A DNA stretch of 64,000 bases from UBA7683 sp964397855 (GCA_964397855.1 CAYNKQ010000001.1:62001-126000), one strand, 5' to 3'; numbered from the stretch's first letter, positions 51,656-61,104 are shown. The notes: generated from the letters alone by a model not told the origin. Numbers and translations are program-made.

Positions 51656-51691
51656 ACAGCTTGCACTAAAGCTGCAGTAGAGCTACATACA

Positions 51692-52483
51692 TTAATATAT
51701 GTAGGTAAAACTACTGGCTGAAGTGGTGCGACTGCTGACAACGCCCAGGCCACGCCAGTTCATTTCACTAACTGTAACGGTGCCATCTCCATTAACGCTT
51801 TCAATGTAGACAACGTGATTGCCTTGCTGGCCAATAGCACCTACACGTGGCGCACTACCTGTTGCAAAACCCTGAGCGGCTGCGCTTGATACCCATGCAC
51901 TGGCATTTCCCAGTCGGTTCGGTAGATCGGGCCGTCGGCTTTTCGCGTACCAAGTACAATAGCCAGCGGCATAGGTGTTGCCGGCAGAGCTGCCTCTGGG
52001 CTGTGCACTTGTAGTGCTACTTTGTCCAGATGAAATTTGTGGTGTTATCACAGTTGGTGCAACCACGGGTAGCGCGCGTTCGGCGAGCTGCTCTTCGGGT
52101 GTCGGAATGGTTATTACGTCACCAACATTAATTGTGTCTGGTTGAGCAATTTGCGTATTTTTCGCGAATAAACGAGTCCACTGAGTTTGGTTTGCCTCAG
52201 CGATCTTTGTTAACGTGTCACCGGCTACAACTGTGTACTGAACCGGAGCAGGTATTATTGGGGCGGCTGCTTCGACTTTCTGTTCTTCTTTTGGCTCTGG
52301 TTTAACTTCAGCTTCAACCTTCTTCTTCTGAGTGGTTGAATTGTCGGTTAACTTTATTGTTTCGTAATGAAAGGGGTCTTCTGTAATAGCAAGCTGCTTT
52401 GTTGAAAGCGCACTGACATTACCTGTTGATATAAATGCGAGCGCGCAAAATAACAGTCCCACCTTAAAAGCGGTGCTGATCAT
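51692..52483 (-). CDS. Secreted LysM-CHAP peptidoglycan hydrolase
   Basis: A 263-residue protein. Signal peptide 1-25 (VGLLFCALAFISTGNVSA), charged linker, LysM domain (~80-125: QYTVVAGDTLTKIAEANQTQ, then DTINVGDVITIPTP), and a C-terminal CHAP domain with nucleophile Cys in AAGYCTWYAKSRRPDL and His in GNHVVYIESVNGDGTV, plus SEMNWRG. It would cut peptide cross-links of peptidoglycan, in self-remodelling or against the host cell. AGGAGG precedes the ATG. The 295-base upstream gap has no gene. Confidence 0.88.
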   Translation of the reverse strand: MISTAFKVGLLFCALAFISTGNVSALSTKQLAITEDPFHYETIKLTDNSTTQKKKVEAEVKPEPKEEQKVEAAAPIIPAPVQYTVVAGDTLTKIAEANQTQWTRLFAKNTQIAQPDTINVGDVITIPTPEEQLAERALPVVAPTVITPQISSGQSSTTSAQPRGSSAGNTYAAGYCTWYAKSRRPDLPNRLGNASAWVSSAAAQGFATGSAPRVGAIGQQGNHVVYIESVNGDGTVTVSEMNWRGLGVVSSRTTSASSFTYIY

Positions 52484-52778
52484 GGTTTGTTTCCTCCTAG
52501 TAAATGGATACGTTCATAATTAAAATGTAGGATTCGGTCGCTTGACGGTGCCTACGAACGTGTCTTTGATTGGTGTTTCAAGGGCACAAGGGTCAATACT
52601 ACACGACAATATTCACAAGTCAACGTTCGAAGATTTTGTCTTGGCGCTATATATAGCGTGACAGAGGGGATTCGACGCTACTGATAGAATGTAAATATAA
52701 CAACGTAAGCGTAATAAGCGGGTGGAAATGCACGACAGAAATTGCGTACTCTTAATTTTTATGTTAAAATAGTATATT

Positions 52779-53450
52779 ATGTCACGAACCGAAGGCGAAA
52801 TCGCGTACAGTGGTCAGCTGTTTCAAATACTACACCACCCAATAGAAGGTCGCGCAAGGCCATATGAGATTGTTCACAGAATTGGGTCAACTACCGTCTT
52901 GCCTATACTTTATGATCGACACGGCAGAGCTTCGGTTCTCACGATCGAAAATACGCGACCGCACTATGGTACTTCACAAGAACTTCCTGGAGGCAACGAG
53001 AACTACTTTTTACAACCAGGCGACACTGGGCCAACAACAGTGCCTAACCCACTTTGTACGGGCCTGAAAGAACTTCACGAAGAAACGGGCTATGTTCAGG
53101 ATGATCCAGGGGTGCTACCCGAACTCTACAGACTAAAAAACAGCAGTAGTACTATTGTGTACGATCGGCATCTGTTGGTTGTGAGGGGTCTGCTCTATGT
53201 TGCTGGCGAAGCAAAAAATCCACGGGAGCAGATTACGCTCAGGCCTACTGCAATCAAGGATTACTTAGAGCCGATATTCGAGCTCGAAAGACCAGAGCTA
53301 CAGCCCGAGATTTCAATAGCACTTGCCCGAGCGGCTATGCAGCATGGAAGAGATGCCGTGCTTGGTTGGCTCGAGACCGGTGAAGGTGTCGAGCATATAC
53401 AGAAAAGCTTCTTCCCTGATCTTGAAGCTGTCGACATCAGCGGCGCTTAG
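52779..53450 (+). CDS. Nudix hydrolase
   Basis: A 223-residue protein. LPGGNENYFLQPGD and GLKELHEETGYVQDDPG form a Nudix box with Lys in place of the usual Arg (K-E-L-H-E-E-T-G) and a longer than usual insert between the Gly and the box. Surrounding strands (STTVLPILYDRHGRASVLTI) are typical of ADP-sugar or nucleoside diphosphate hydrolases. The upstream -10 (TAAAAT, 52765-52770) lies 8 nt before the ATG, so the mRNA is near-leaderless. Substrate unknown. Confidence 0.82.
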   Translation: MSRTEGEIAYSGQLFQILHHPIEGRARPYEIVHRIGSTTVLPILYDRHGRASVLTIENTRPHYGTSQELPGGNENYFLQPGDTGPTTVPNPLCTGLKELHEETGYVQDDPGVLPELYRLKNSSSTIVYDRHLLVVRGLLYVAGEAKNPREQITLRPTAIKDYLEPIFELERPELQPEISIALARAAMQHGRDAVLGWLETGEGVEHIQKSFFPDLEAVDISGA

Positions 53451-53522
53451 AGCTAAGCGATGGTATACTACTAAGTAGTAGCAATACCGTACTTATCTTT
53501 GCTGCGAAAGGAACTAGTCACC

Positions 53523-53936
53523 ATGAAGTTTATTAAGACCGTTTCAGCTCACTGCGATCTCTTCTGTGGAGTGTATGATCCTGCACAGGCCCGTATAGAA
53601 GCACAAGCTGTCTACAACGCAGTACACAAATACAATGAGTCTGATGACGAAGTGTTTCGCCAACGTTGTGTCATTATAAAAGAAGAACGAGCTCAACTTA
53701 CCAAAGAGCATTTGTGGGTACTTTGGACTGATTACTTTAAAGAACCACATGTAGAAAAGTTTCCTGAGCTACATGATCTTTTCTGGCGCGCGACTAAGGC
53801 TGCGGGCGAAGCTAAAAAGTCTATGCACGAGGAAGATGCCCAAAAGCTCATTGATCTTGTAGACGAAGTTGGCTACCTATTTGCTAAAACCAAAGAAGGC
53901 TACAACTACGAAGCTGTAGTTAACAACTTGAAGTAA
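53523..53936 (+). CDS. sodN: Nickel superoxide dismutase
   Basis: A 137-residue precursor. After a 9-residue leader (MKFIKTVSA) comes HCDLFCGVYDPAQARIEAQA, the nickel hook: His1, Cys2 and Cys6 bind Ni and the new N-terminus is a ligand. The canonical hook is HCDLPCGVYDP; here Pro5 is Phe, a position that shapes the hook. The helical bundle follows, with HLWVLWTDYFKEPH and KFPELHDLFWRATKAAGEAK. ATG 53523 is preferred to 53499 because AAAGGA lies upstream. It removes superoxide in the cytosol. Its stop overlaps the maturation protease start. Confidence 0.92.
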   Translation: MKFIKTVSAHCDLFCGVYDPAQARIEAQAVYNAVHKYNESDDEVFRQRCVIIKEERAQLTKEHLWVLWTDYFKEPHVEKFPELHDLFWRATKAAGEAKKSMHEEDAQKLIDLVDEVGYLFAKTKEGYNYEAVVNNLK

Positions 53937-54193
53937 TGCGCTGGCCGCTGTTCGTACGTCGAGTTGAGGGCCACAGTATGTTGCCAACTTTAGAGCCAGG
54001 TAAGATTGTTGTTGCCTCAGGGCTTCTAAAAGTTACCGTCGGTAAGATTGTCATTGCGCGGCACCAGGGTGGGGAAATTGTTAAAAGGGTTGCATCTATC
54101 CAACCAGAAGTTGTTGAACTAACGGGTGACAATAGTAGTTCTTCACATAATGCACAAGTCAGCCCGACAGCAGTTATTGGAGTGGTTTTATAG
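53936..54193 (+). CDS. sodX: S26-family maturation protease for nickel SOD
   Basis: An 85-residue protein, short for signal peptidases but typical of SodX. VRRVEGHSMLPTLEPGKIVV holds the nucleophile Ser in GHSM, and GEIVKRVAS places the general-base Lys. TGDNSSSSHNAQVSPTAVIG is the conserved end (G-D-N-x-x-x-S-x-D/N). There is no transmembrane anchor, consistent with cytosolic removal of the SOD leader. It overlaps sodN by one base. Confidence 0.88.
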   Translation: MRWPLFVRRVEGHSMLPTLEPGKIVVASGLLKVTVGKIVIARHQGGEIVKRVASIQPEVVELTGDNSSSSHNAQVSPTAVIGVVL

Positions 54194-54254
54194 TTTTGGT
54201 TTCTAGAAGTATATTCTCAGGCAGCTCTCAGCTCAAGAGAGGTACTATACACGT

Positions 54255-54935
54255 ATGAGAATACTCGTTGTAGAAGATGAACATAAAATTGCCAATTCTA
54301 TAAAGAAAGGGCTAGAAACACAGCGTTACGCGGTTGACGTTGCGTATGAGGGCGAAACTGGCTTAGCTATGGCAGTTGATGAGCCCTACGATCTTATTAT
54401 ATTGGACAGAATGCTTCCTGGATTAGATGGAATAGAAATACTGCGACAAGTTCGCGAAAAAAATATTCACACACCAGTACTGTTTCTCACCGCAAAAGAT
54501 AAAGTACTCGATAGGGCTACCGGACTTAACGCTGGCGCAGACGACTACTTGGTGAAACCATTTGCATTTGTTGAGCTAATTGCACGAGTTCGTGCGCTAC
54601 TGCGTCGACCGGCCACAGCTCAGTCGACAGTCCTGAGTTACCAGGATCTTAAGTTAGACCCAGAGGCCTCGCTTGTCACACGTGGCGAAACCGTCATTGA
54701 CCTTAGCCAAAAAGAATTTGCATTACTAGAGTACTTTATGAATAATCCAGATCGTCCGCTCAGCAAAGATTTGCTTATTGAGCATGTCTGGAACTATGAC
54801 GCTGATATCTTGCCCAACACCGTGGAGGTCTATATTGGCTACTTGCGTACTAAGATTGACAAGCGGTTTCGTGAAAGCCCAGACTTAATCCATACAAAAC
54901 GAGGGTTCGGTTATATATTTGGGGTAAAAGCATAG
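54255..54935 (+). CDS. OmpR/PhoB-family response regulator
   Basis: A 226-residue protein. Receiver domain 1-115 with ILVVEDEHKIA, DLIILDRMLPGLDG (phospho-acceptor Asp), FLTAKDK and DYLVKPFAFVEL; C-terminal winged helix with DLSQKEFALLEYFMNNPDRP and NTVEVYIGYLRTKIDK. TACTAT (54243-54248) lies exactly 6 nt before the ATG: leaderless. The stop overlaps the kinase start. It probably controls the adjacent ABC exporter. Confidence 0.93.
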   Translation: MRILVVEDEHKIANSIKKGLETQRYAVDVAYEGETGLAMAVDEPYDLIILDRMLPGLDGIEILRQVREKNIHTPVLFLTAKDKVLDRATGLNAGADDYLVKPFAFVELIARVRALLRRPATAQSTVLSYQDLKLDPEASLVTRGETVIDLSQKEFALLEYFMNNPDRPLSKDLLIEHVWNYDADILPNTVEVYIGYLRTKIDKRFRESPDLIHTKRGFGYIFGVKA

Positions 54936-55948
54936 TGTTTCACAAGACTTCCCTCAGACTTACCGCAATGTATTTGGCTATTGTTATGGCAATTAGCCTT
55001 TCTTTTAGCTTGACGCTGTACAATCTCTCAATGAGAGAGTTCGACCGCGGGTTTCGTCGTCAAGATGAGCTGATTGGTCGTATTCCAGTTGATGGATTCT
55101 TCCCGCCAAATTTTCAACGTAGATTTATTCAGAGTCGCGAGACGGCAGCCGAAGAAGCCAAGGCAAGAATTTTAAGTGAGCTAATATTGGCAAACGTTGC
55201 AATCCTAATGCTAGGCGGTGGTCTAAGCTACTTCTTGGCTAGAAGGACGCTTGAGCCTATCGAAGAAGCTCACCAGTCACTGGAACGCTTCACTGCTGAC
55301 GCGAGTCACGAGCTCAGAACGCCAATTGCGGCAATGCGCTCGGAAGTAGAAGTTGCATTGATGCACCCAAAATTGAAAGTCGCAGAAGCTAAAGAAGTTT
55401 TACAAAGCAACTTAGAAGAACTCGACCGTCTTACGCAGTTGACAAGTGGTCTATTGAGCCTTGCTCGGTTAGAAGATGACACACTAGATGTTAAGAATCA
55501 GGCCGTTGAGCCAATTCTAAAAACCGCGGTAGAAAAAGTCAGCGCTACTTCAAAGCAGAAGAATATTTCGTTCGCAGTGGAGGTGAGCGGCGATAAGCTT
55601 TCGGCTAAAGCCGACAAGGCTAGTTTGCTTGAATCGTTGGTTATTCTTCTAGATAACGCCATTAAATATAGTCCGGCGGGCTCTACGGTTGAGATAAAAG
55701 CTCGCAGGAAGAAGGACAGAGTTGTTATTAGTGTTATCGACCACGGTCGAGGTATTAAGCCGAAAGACCTTCCGTATGTGTTTGATAGGTTTTATAGAGC
55801 GGATATCTCACGTTCACGGCAGGAAACGTCTGGACATGGCCTTGGCCTTGCTATTGCCAAACAACTGGTTGAACGTCAAGGCGCGAATATTTCACTTACA
55901 AGTACGCTTGGTCAGTCAACTATGGCCACCATAACACTAAGTTCGTAA
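54935..55948 (+). CDS. Sensor histidine kinase
   Basis: A 337-residue protein (GTG start inside the regulator stop). Two transmembrane segments (LTAMYLAIVMAISLSFSLTL and ILANVAILMLGGGLSYFLA) enclose a short outside part of about 65 residues. DASHELRTPIAAMRSEVEVA carries the phospho-His, and LDNAIKYSPAG, DHGRGIKP and SGHGLGLAIAKQLV are the N, G1 and G2 boxes. The small sensor region suggests membrane or peptide stress sensing, fitting the neighbouring exporter. Confidence 0.92.
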   Translation: MFHKTSLRLTAMYLAIVMAISLSFSLTLYNLSMREFDRGFRRQDELIGRIPVDGFFPPNFQRRFIQSRETAAEEAKARILSELILANVAILMLGGGLSYFLARRTLEPIEEAHQSLERFTADASHELRTPIAAMRSEVEVALMHPKLKVAEAKEVLQSNLEELDRLTQLTSGLLSLARLEDDTLDVKNQAVEPILKTAVEKVSATSKQKNISFAVEVSGDKLSAKADKASLLESLVILLDNAIKYSPAGSTVEIKARRKKDRVVISVIDHGRGIKPKDLPYVFDRFYRADISRSRQETSGHGLGLAIAKQLVERQGANISLTSTLGQSTMATITLSS

Positions 55949-56181
55949 CCCATTCAGCCAACTCAACAAGTTCTGGGTTTGTAGACAGTATTCTTCGCAG
56001 CTTCCTTTATTAATTTTGTCTTTTTGACGGACACAGTCTTTGATGAATAGGCGAGGCAGCTGAGCCGCATCGAGAGGCGTTATTTTTAAATGCTTTAACT
56101 ACGTACATTTCTCAGCGGTAGCTCAGCATCAAGATCTATACTTCCTACTAGTTTATAAGAATGTAGAAGAAAGGAATGTAG

Positions 56182-57570
56182 ATGAACGTTGTTTCAAGAG
56201 GAGTAAGAAATGCGTTTCGCAACGTGATTCGTTCGGGGTCAATTACGCTAATTTTAGGTTTAAGCATTGGGCTGAGTTTAACAATGTTGCTAGCGCATCA
56301 GGCGGTAGATAATAAAATAGCATCGGTCAAAAGTTCAATTGGTAACACGATTACGATCTCACCAGCTGGTGCACGTGGATTTGAAGGTGGTGGTGAGCCG
56401 CTAACAATTCAACAGCTTGCAGAAGTTGCGACAACCGAGAATGTTTCCAGCGTGATTCAATCGCTTAGCGACAGGCTCACAACAGAAAATACATCGCTAG
56501 TCTCAGCTATTGATGCCGGTACACTCGGCAATCGTGGTGCTGGAAACTCTGGGGTTGGTTTCCAGGCACCGCCAGCCATGGATCGTTCTGATATGAATGG
56601 CAGCTCTGCTGGCTCAGGTCAACAGGTCTCTCGTACATTTACACCTCCAGTCACCATAACGGGCGTCGATAGTCTCTCTGATGCTTCGGTATACGGCGGA
56701 GGCACAGTAACCTACAGTAGCGGAGAGGCTCTTGACCCTACGAAAGATGAAGATGTAGCAGTCGTTGGCAAGGCCTTGGCTGAAAAGAACTCGCTTACTA
56801 TTGGTTCTACGTTTAAGGCGTATGGTACAGACGTTACGGTTGCTGGAATTTATGATACCGGCAGCGTGTTTTCTAATAACGGGCTGATTGTACCACTAGC
56901 AGCTCTTCAGAGACTCTCTGGTCAGCCAGCAAGTGTGACAAGCGCGACAGTAACCGTGAACTCGATTGATAATGTTGAAAACGCAGTTAATTCTATTCAG
57001 ACAGTACTTGGCGAAGCGGCTGATGTGGTGAGCCAAGTTGATAGCGCAGAGTCTGCGGTTGAGCCGCTTGAGAATATTAAGAAAATCTCTGTTTTCAGCC
57101 TTGTTGGTTCAGTGGTTGCAGGAGCCACGATAATTCTTCTTACTATGGTAATGATTGTGCGTGAACGCAGAAGAGAAGTTGGAGTGCTTAAAGCAATTGG
57201 TGCTTCAAATACAAAAGTTGTTGTACAGTTTGTTGTTGAAGCTCTAGCATTAACTCTTGCTGGAGCCATTATTGGCATAGTCATGGGGTTCTTTGCGGCT
57301 CAGCCAATCACAAAAATGCTTGTCAGTAGCAGCGCAAACTCTAGTACACAAAACAACACTGGCCCTGGCCAAGGTGGCCCGGGTGGAATGAGTCGGCGAC
57401 GAGGTTTGAGGTCTATCGAAACAAATATTCAAGACGTAACTGCTATTGTTGACATCCGAACCGTGCTATACGGACTTGGTGCAGCCATGGTAATAGCCTT
57501 TGTCGGCAGCCTTGTTCCCGCGCTACTAATTTCTAAAGTTCGACCAGCAGAAGTAATGAGAGCAGAATAG
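56182..57570 (+). CDS. MacB-like ABC transporter permease
   Basis: A 462-residue protein: N-terminal transmembrane helix (SGSITLILGLSIGLSLTMLL), a large outside domain (~50-285), then three helices (FSLVGSVVAGATIILLTMVM, FVVEALALTLAGAIIGIVMG, GLGAAMVIAFVGSLVPALLI). VRERRREVGVLKAIGASNTK is the cytoplasmic coupling segment of FtsX/MacB permeases. A Gly/Pro/Asn-rich outside insert (~375-415) is atypical. With the ATPase 7 bases downstream it forms an exporter, probably for peptides or lipoprotein-like cargo, likely under the two-component system. Confidence 0.9.
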   Translation: MNVVSRGVRNAFRNVIRSGSITLILGLSIGLSLTMLLAHQAVDNKIASVKSSIGNTITISPAGARGFEGGGEPLTIQQLAEVATTENVSSVIQSLSDRLTTENTSLVSAIDAGTLGNRGAGNSGVGFQAPPAMDRSDMNGSSAGSGQQVSRTFTPPVTITGVDSLSDASVYGGGTVTYSSGEALDPTKDEDVAVVGKALAEKNSLTIGSTFKAYGTDVTVAGIYDTGSVFSNNGLIVPLAALQRLSGQPASVTSATVTVNSIDNVENAVNSIQTVLGEAADVVSQVDSAESAVEPLENIKKISVFSLVGSVVAGATIILLTMVMIVRERRREVGVLKAIGASNTKVVVQFVVEALALTLAGAIIGIVMGFFAAQPITKMLVSSSANSSTQNNTGPGQGGPGGMSRRRGLRSIETNIQDVTAIVDIRTVLYGLGAAMVIAFVGSLVPALLISKVRPAEVMRAE

Positions 57571-57577
57571 GAGATTC

Positions 57578-58270
57578 ATGTTAAAAGTATCAAATCTTAC
57601 AAAAACGTTTAGTTCCAGCGGGGGAACGGTGACAGCTGTCAGGGATATAAGCTTTGTAGTGCCAGAAGGCTCGTTCGCATCAATAATTGGCAAAAGTGGA
57701 TCAGGTAAAAGCACGTTGCTTGCAATTCTCGGTGCACTTGATAAGCCCACCAGTGGAAAAATTGAAGTCGATGGTAAAGACATCACCAAACTTCGCGACC
57801 TCGGGCTGGCTTCGTATCGCAGTCAAAAGATCGGCTTTGTGTTCCAAAATTATAACCTTATACCCAATCTTACTGCACTAGAAAACGTTATGTTGCCAAT
57901 GGAGTTTGCTCGAACCAAGGTGGGCGGCCGTAGGCAGCGTGCAGCAGAGCTGCTTCGTCAAGTTGGGCTTACAGCGGAGAAGCATTTACGTCGGCCAGGA
58001 AAACTGTCTGGTGGCGAACAGCAGCGCGTAGCTATTGCTCGTGCACTCGCTAATAAACCAAGCCTCATACTGGCGGACGAACCTACCGGAAACCTCGATA
58101 GTCAAACAGGAAAAATGATCTTTGATCTTTTACACAACCTGGCTAAAACTGAAAATACAACTATTATTGCCGTTACTCACGATCTTTCAATTGCAGGTAA
58201 AACTGACGTAACCTTTACACTCAAGGATGGCAAGATCACTAGTAGTGAGAAGCAACGAAACCTTAGTTAG
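57578..58270 (+). CDS. MacB/LolD-type ABC transporter ATPase
   Basis: A 230-residue ATPase with all motifs: GKSGSGKSTLLAILGALDKP (Walker A), KIGFVFQNYNLIPNLTALEN (Q-loop), KLSGGEQQRVAIARALANKP (signature), LILADEPTGNLDSQTGK (Walker B) and AVTHDL (H-loop). Partner of the permease just upstream. Its 3' end overlaps the convergent surface gene by 4 bases. Confidence 0.95.
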   Translation: MLKVSNLTKTFSSSGGTVTAVRDISFVVPEGSFASIIGKSGSGKSTLLAILGALDKPTSGKIEVDGKDITKLRDLGLASYRSQKIGFVFQNYNLIPNLTALENVMLPMEFARTKVGGRRQRAAELLRQVGLTAEKHLRRPGKLSGGEQQRVAIARALANKPSLILADEPTGNLDSQTGKMIFDLLHNLAKTENTTIIAVTHDLSIAGKTDVTFTLKDGKITSSEKQRNLS

Positions 58271-60090
58271 TGATTGATAGTCAGTGAACCATCTGCTGAT
58301 GAATTGTGGTGCCCATGGCTAACTTCTGGTATTTGTTCATTGGTATCAAAGTGAACTGGCGACGTCGGTAAATCGGCTGTTGAAACAGGAGTAGCGTTGG
58401 TGTCAACTGCTGCCTCGGTTTGCGGCACTACAACCAAATCCTTAAGTGAGGTGTGCTGGGGAATCTGCTGGCCAGTTGGGGAGATATTTTCCAAAGGTTT
58501 GGCGATCGGGACTGGTTGCTCTGTTATTCCGTACCTTCCAACCATTTCTGGTAGAGTTGTGTGGTGTTCTGGGCTAGAAGCTTCAAGTGGCTGGAACTGT
58601 GGTTCTGGCTGCTGAGGAAAGGGCGCTGGCTGAGGCATTATTGGTGTGACTGGCTCGGGCAAAGGTGTCGACGTAGAGGGAAGTACTGGAGCTACGTAGT
58701 TTTCTACTGAAAGCGGGTCAGAATAATAATTGTTTTGTCGTTTTTTACGCCAAATCATAAAGGCCACGAACCCACCACCGGCCAAGATGATTGGCAGAAG
58801 AATCAGGAGTATAGCCGGTGATGTCTTCTTCGCTGTAACTGCGGTTACTTTCGGCGCAGCTGATTGCTCGGTAAGTGCTAGACTGACGCGTTGGATCGGT
58901 GTATCATCGCCTTCCGGTAGGGTAACTGTGGCGTCTGTTTCTTGGGAAAGCTCATCTTTTTGTGCAAATATTGTTACATCGCCTTCCGGCAGCTCTAGTG
59001 TGGTTTCGCCGTTTTCGTCAGTGTTTTGAATAATTTCATCAACTGTAATGGTTGCATCTACAACCGGTGCTTCATCTTTGTCGGTGACTTTGATTACAAC
59101 TGCAATTGGCTTGGTTGTGAACTCACTGTCAACGGTTACGGGACCACTCCCGTCGTCGGCGGTTACGCGAATGTAGTATGCTGTGCCAGCTCGAAGTTTC
59201 TGGGCGTCGATCTCCATAGTATGCTGGGTGGTGGCTTCTGCGGAAATTTGTTCAGTGGAAAGGTCGTCTGGGTTTGTCCCAAAGTTTATTTTGCTTGGGG
59301 TGGGTTTTGTTGTATTCCAAGACAAGGACGCCCCTCTGTAGCGCAGATTAGTAATAGTGAAGTCGGTTAGCTGTAGTCCGGTCTCAGAAGTTGGTGATTC
59401 CCCTGGGTCTTCCGGAGTGCTTCGGCTACTACCGCCACTCGGTGTTCGGGGTTTTGAAGGAGTTGGTGTAGTGGGGGTGGTAGACTTTGGAGCTGTTGGT
59501 TTTGTTGGAGTGGTAGGTTTTGTTGGCGGAGTCACGGGTGGAGTAACAGGGGGGACAACAGGAGGGGTGACGGGTGGTGTTACCACCGGATTACTCACAG
59601 CAAAATCTGCTCTACCGACAGTAAAGCTGACATTATTTTTTGGGTAATTAATGATCTTACTCTCGGTACCTGGTCTGAATCCCCAGCTACCCGCTGCTGT
59701 TGCTTTGAATCGAATAGTTGCAAAATGGAAGTCACCGGCAGTTGTGGTGTTGCGTGTACTTTCCATGTAAATCTTGCCTTCAGCCCCTGGTGTATGTTTT
59801 GTGGTAGTGTTTTGATTAGGAAAATCTGCGCCTCGCTGAATGCTCAAAACTTGCAGTCCCCTGCCGTTGTAGTAAAGGTTCACAAAAGCAGCGTTGATAG
59901 GGCTCGGGCTGCTTACTCTAACGAGTGCGTTAAATTCTTGGCCAACTGTGTAGCCCGCGGACGAAGGAGTGATGTATATTCGGCCACCGCTTGCGGCCTG
60001 TACGGAACTCTGGGCATCAGCAAAGTAGATCCCGCCGCCAAGCACTGCGATCATACAGAGCACTAATATTTTGTGTACGAATTGTTTCAT
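58267..60090 (-). CDS. Cohesin/FnIII multi-domain surface protein
   Basis: A 607-residue protein. Signal peptide 1-33; cohesin-like domain ~36-160 (YITPSSAGYTVGQEFNALVR, PINAAFVNLYYNGRGLQV); Pro/Thr linker ~165-225 with TPPV and TKPT repeats; FnIII-like domain (FTITNLRYRGASLSWNTTKP, YYIRVTADDGSGPV); a CNA-B/carboxypeptidase-regulatory-like domain (DKDEAPVVDATITVDEII); a transmembrane helix (ILLILLPIILAGGGFVAFMI) and a long Pro-rich cytoplasmic tail of ~170 residues. Anchored surface adhesin or scaffold; the cohesin may bind dockerin-like partners, none of which is seen here. Confidence 0.8.
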   Translation of the reverse strand: MKQFVHKILVLCMIAVLGGGIYFADAQSSVQAASGGRIYITPSSAGYTVGQEFNALVRVSSPSPINAAFVNLYYNGRGLQVLSIQRGADFPNQNTTTKHTPGAEGKIYMESTRNTTTAGDFHFATIRFKATAAGSWGFRPGTESKIINYPKNNVSFTVGRADFAVSNPVVTPPVTPPVVPPVTPPVTPPTKPTTPTKPTAPKSTTPTTPTPSKPRTPSGGSSRSTPEDPGESPTSETGLQLTDFTITNLRYRGASLSWNTTKPTPSKINFGTNPDDLSTEQISAEATTQHTMEIDAQKLRAGTAYYIRVTADDGSGPVTVDSEFTTKPIAVVIKVTDKDEAPVVDATITVDEIIQNTDENGETTLELPEGDVTIFAQKDELSQETDATVTLPEGDDTPIQRVSLALTEQSAAPKVTAVTAKKTSPAILLILLPIILAGGGFVAFMIWRKKRQNNYYSDPLSVENYVAPVLPSTSTPLPEPVTPIMPQPAPFPQQPEPQFQPLEASSPEHHTTLPEMVGRYGITEQPVPIAKPLENISPTGQQIPQHTSLKDLVVVPQTEAAVDTNATPVSTADLPTSPVHFDTNEQIPEVSHGHHNSSADGSLTINH

Positions 60091-60174
60091 GTTTATATCA
60101 ACTAGTTTACACCTTATAGTATAGCAAATTTGATATCAGTATGTCCTTATGTCTGGCTGTGGCATAATAGAATC

Positions 60175-60630
60175 ATGCAAACGCCATTCCAAAATCTTAA
60201 AGTGCAGGTTGTCAGACGCAGTAGCAGCCCTGTTAATGATGTGAAGCCAAAGGTTAAATCAGATGGCTTTCATAAATTATCGGTGAAAATAGCCAATAAA
60301 CTAGGTAGCTCAACGGCATTTTACTTGGCGGTTATAGTGATACTTGCCTGGGTGGTAAGTGGTCCACTATTTAATTTTTCTGATACGTGGCAGTTGGTTA
60401 TAAACACTGGCACAACTATAATTACATTTCTCATGGTGTTCGTTATTCAAAATACGCAGAACAGAGACGGCAAAGCCATGCAGCTCAAGCTTGACGAGCT
60501 CATCAGTAAAACAACCGGGGCCCGTAACGAGTTTGTTGATGTTGAGGATCTGAGCGATGCTGAGATAGATGTGCTGCAGGAACAATTTCGTAAGATTCAC
60601 CAAAAGATCCAAGACAAGAAAAATAAATAG
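60175..60630 (+). CDS. Low-affinity iron permease-family membrane protein
   Basis: 151 residues. Start 60175 is chosen because CATAAT (60163-60168) lies exactly 6 nt upstream; the frame would allow 60130. Two transmembrane helices (FYLAVIVILAWVVSGPLFNF and INTGTTIITFLMVFVIQNTQ) and the family signature DTWQLVINTGTTIITFLMVF, QNTQNRDGKAMQLKLDELI match the bacterial relatives of yeast Fet4 (PF04120). True iron transport is uncertain for such short members. Confidence 0.8.
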   Translation: MQTPFQNLKVQVVRRSSSPVNDVKPKVKSDGFHKLSVKIANKLGSSTAFYLAVIVILAWVVSGPLFNFSDTWQLVINTGTTIITFLMVFVIQNTQNRDGKAMQLKLDELISKTTGARNEFVDVEDLSDAEIDVLQEQFRKIHQKIQDKKNK

Positions 60631-60643
60631 TTTAGGTTAGATA

Positions 60644-60988
60644 TTATTGATTCGACTGGGCTTTAAACTTTTCAATAGCTTCTTTGTAGAATGGCTGAAA
60701 CTTTGGTCCTACGCAGTCAATTTGAAGTTCGTTGAGAGCGGCCTCTTCGCTGCCAAGCACCTTTGCTCGTTCGCGGGCACCAGCGACATTCTGACAGTAA
60801 CGATCTCTAGAAGCAGAGTAGAAGCTTCGATCGAACGAATCTGTGCTAGTCAGCACTACGATCGTTACAAAGAACAATATGTTAAGTAAAACTGAAGCAA
60901 CAGCGATGCTCTTGAAGATATCGCTCTGAACGACTTTATGTACTCTTTGTGTAAATTTCTTAGTAGGGGTTTTCTTGTTTGTGGCCAT
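60644..60988 (-). CDS. Small single-pass membrane protein
   Basis: A 114-residue protein. Basic N-terminus (MATNKKTPTKKFTQRVHK), one transmembrane helix (IAVASVLLNILFFVTIVVLT) and an outside C-terminal part with two Cys (DRYCQNVAGARERAKVLGSE, LQIDCVGPKF) that may form a disulphide. No family recognised. Converges with the iron-permease-like gene. Confidence 0.6.
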   Translation of the reverse strand: MATNKKTPTKKFTQRVHKVVQSDIFKSIAVASVLLNILFFVTIVVLTSTDSFDRSFYSASRDRYCQNVAGARERAKVLGSEEAALNELQIDCVGPKFQPFYKEAIEKFKAQSNQ

Positions 60989-61104
60989 AGTAGTACTGTA
61001 GCATAAGCATAATAATTCTTACAATATTTTACTACCTATGGTGTAGTTTATCATTGCACTTACGCTATCAAGAGCGTACAATAAGTGGTGTTAACAATTC
61101 GACC

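Noticed and set aside
59026..60066. Plus-strand frames rich in Val/Gly/Cys opposite the cohesin/FnIII gene
   Set aside because: They mirror the Pro/Thr linker repeats of the real gene and have no promoter or ribosome site.
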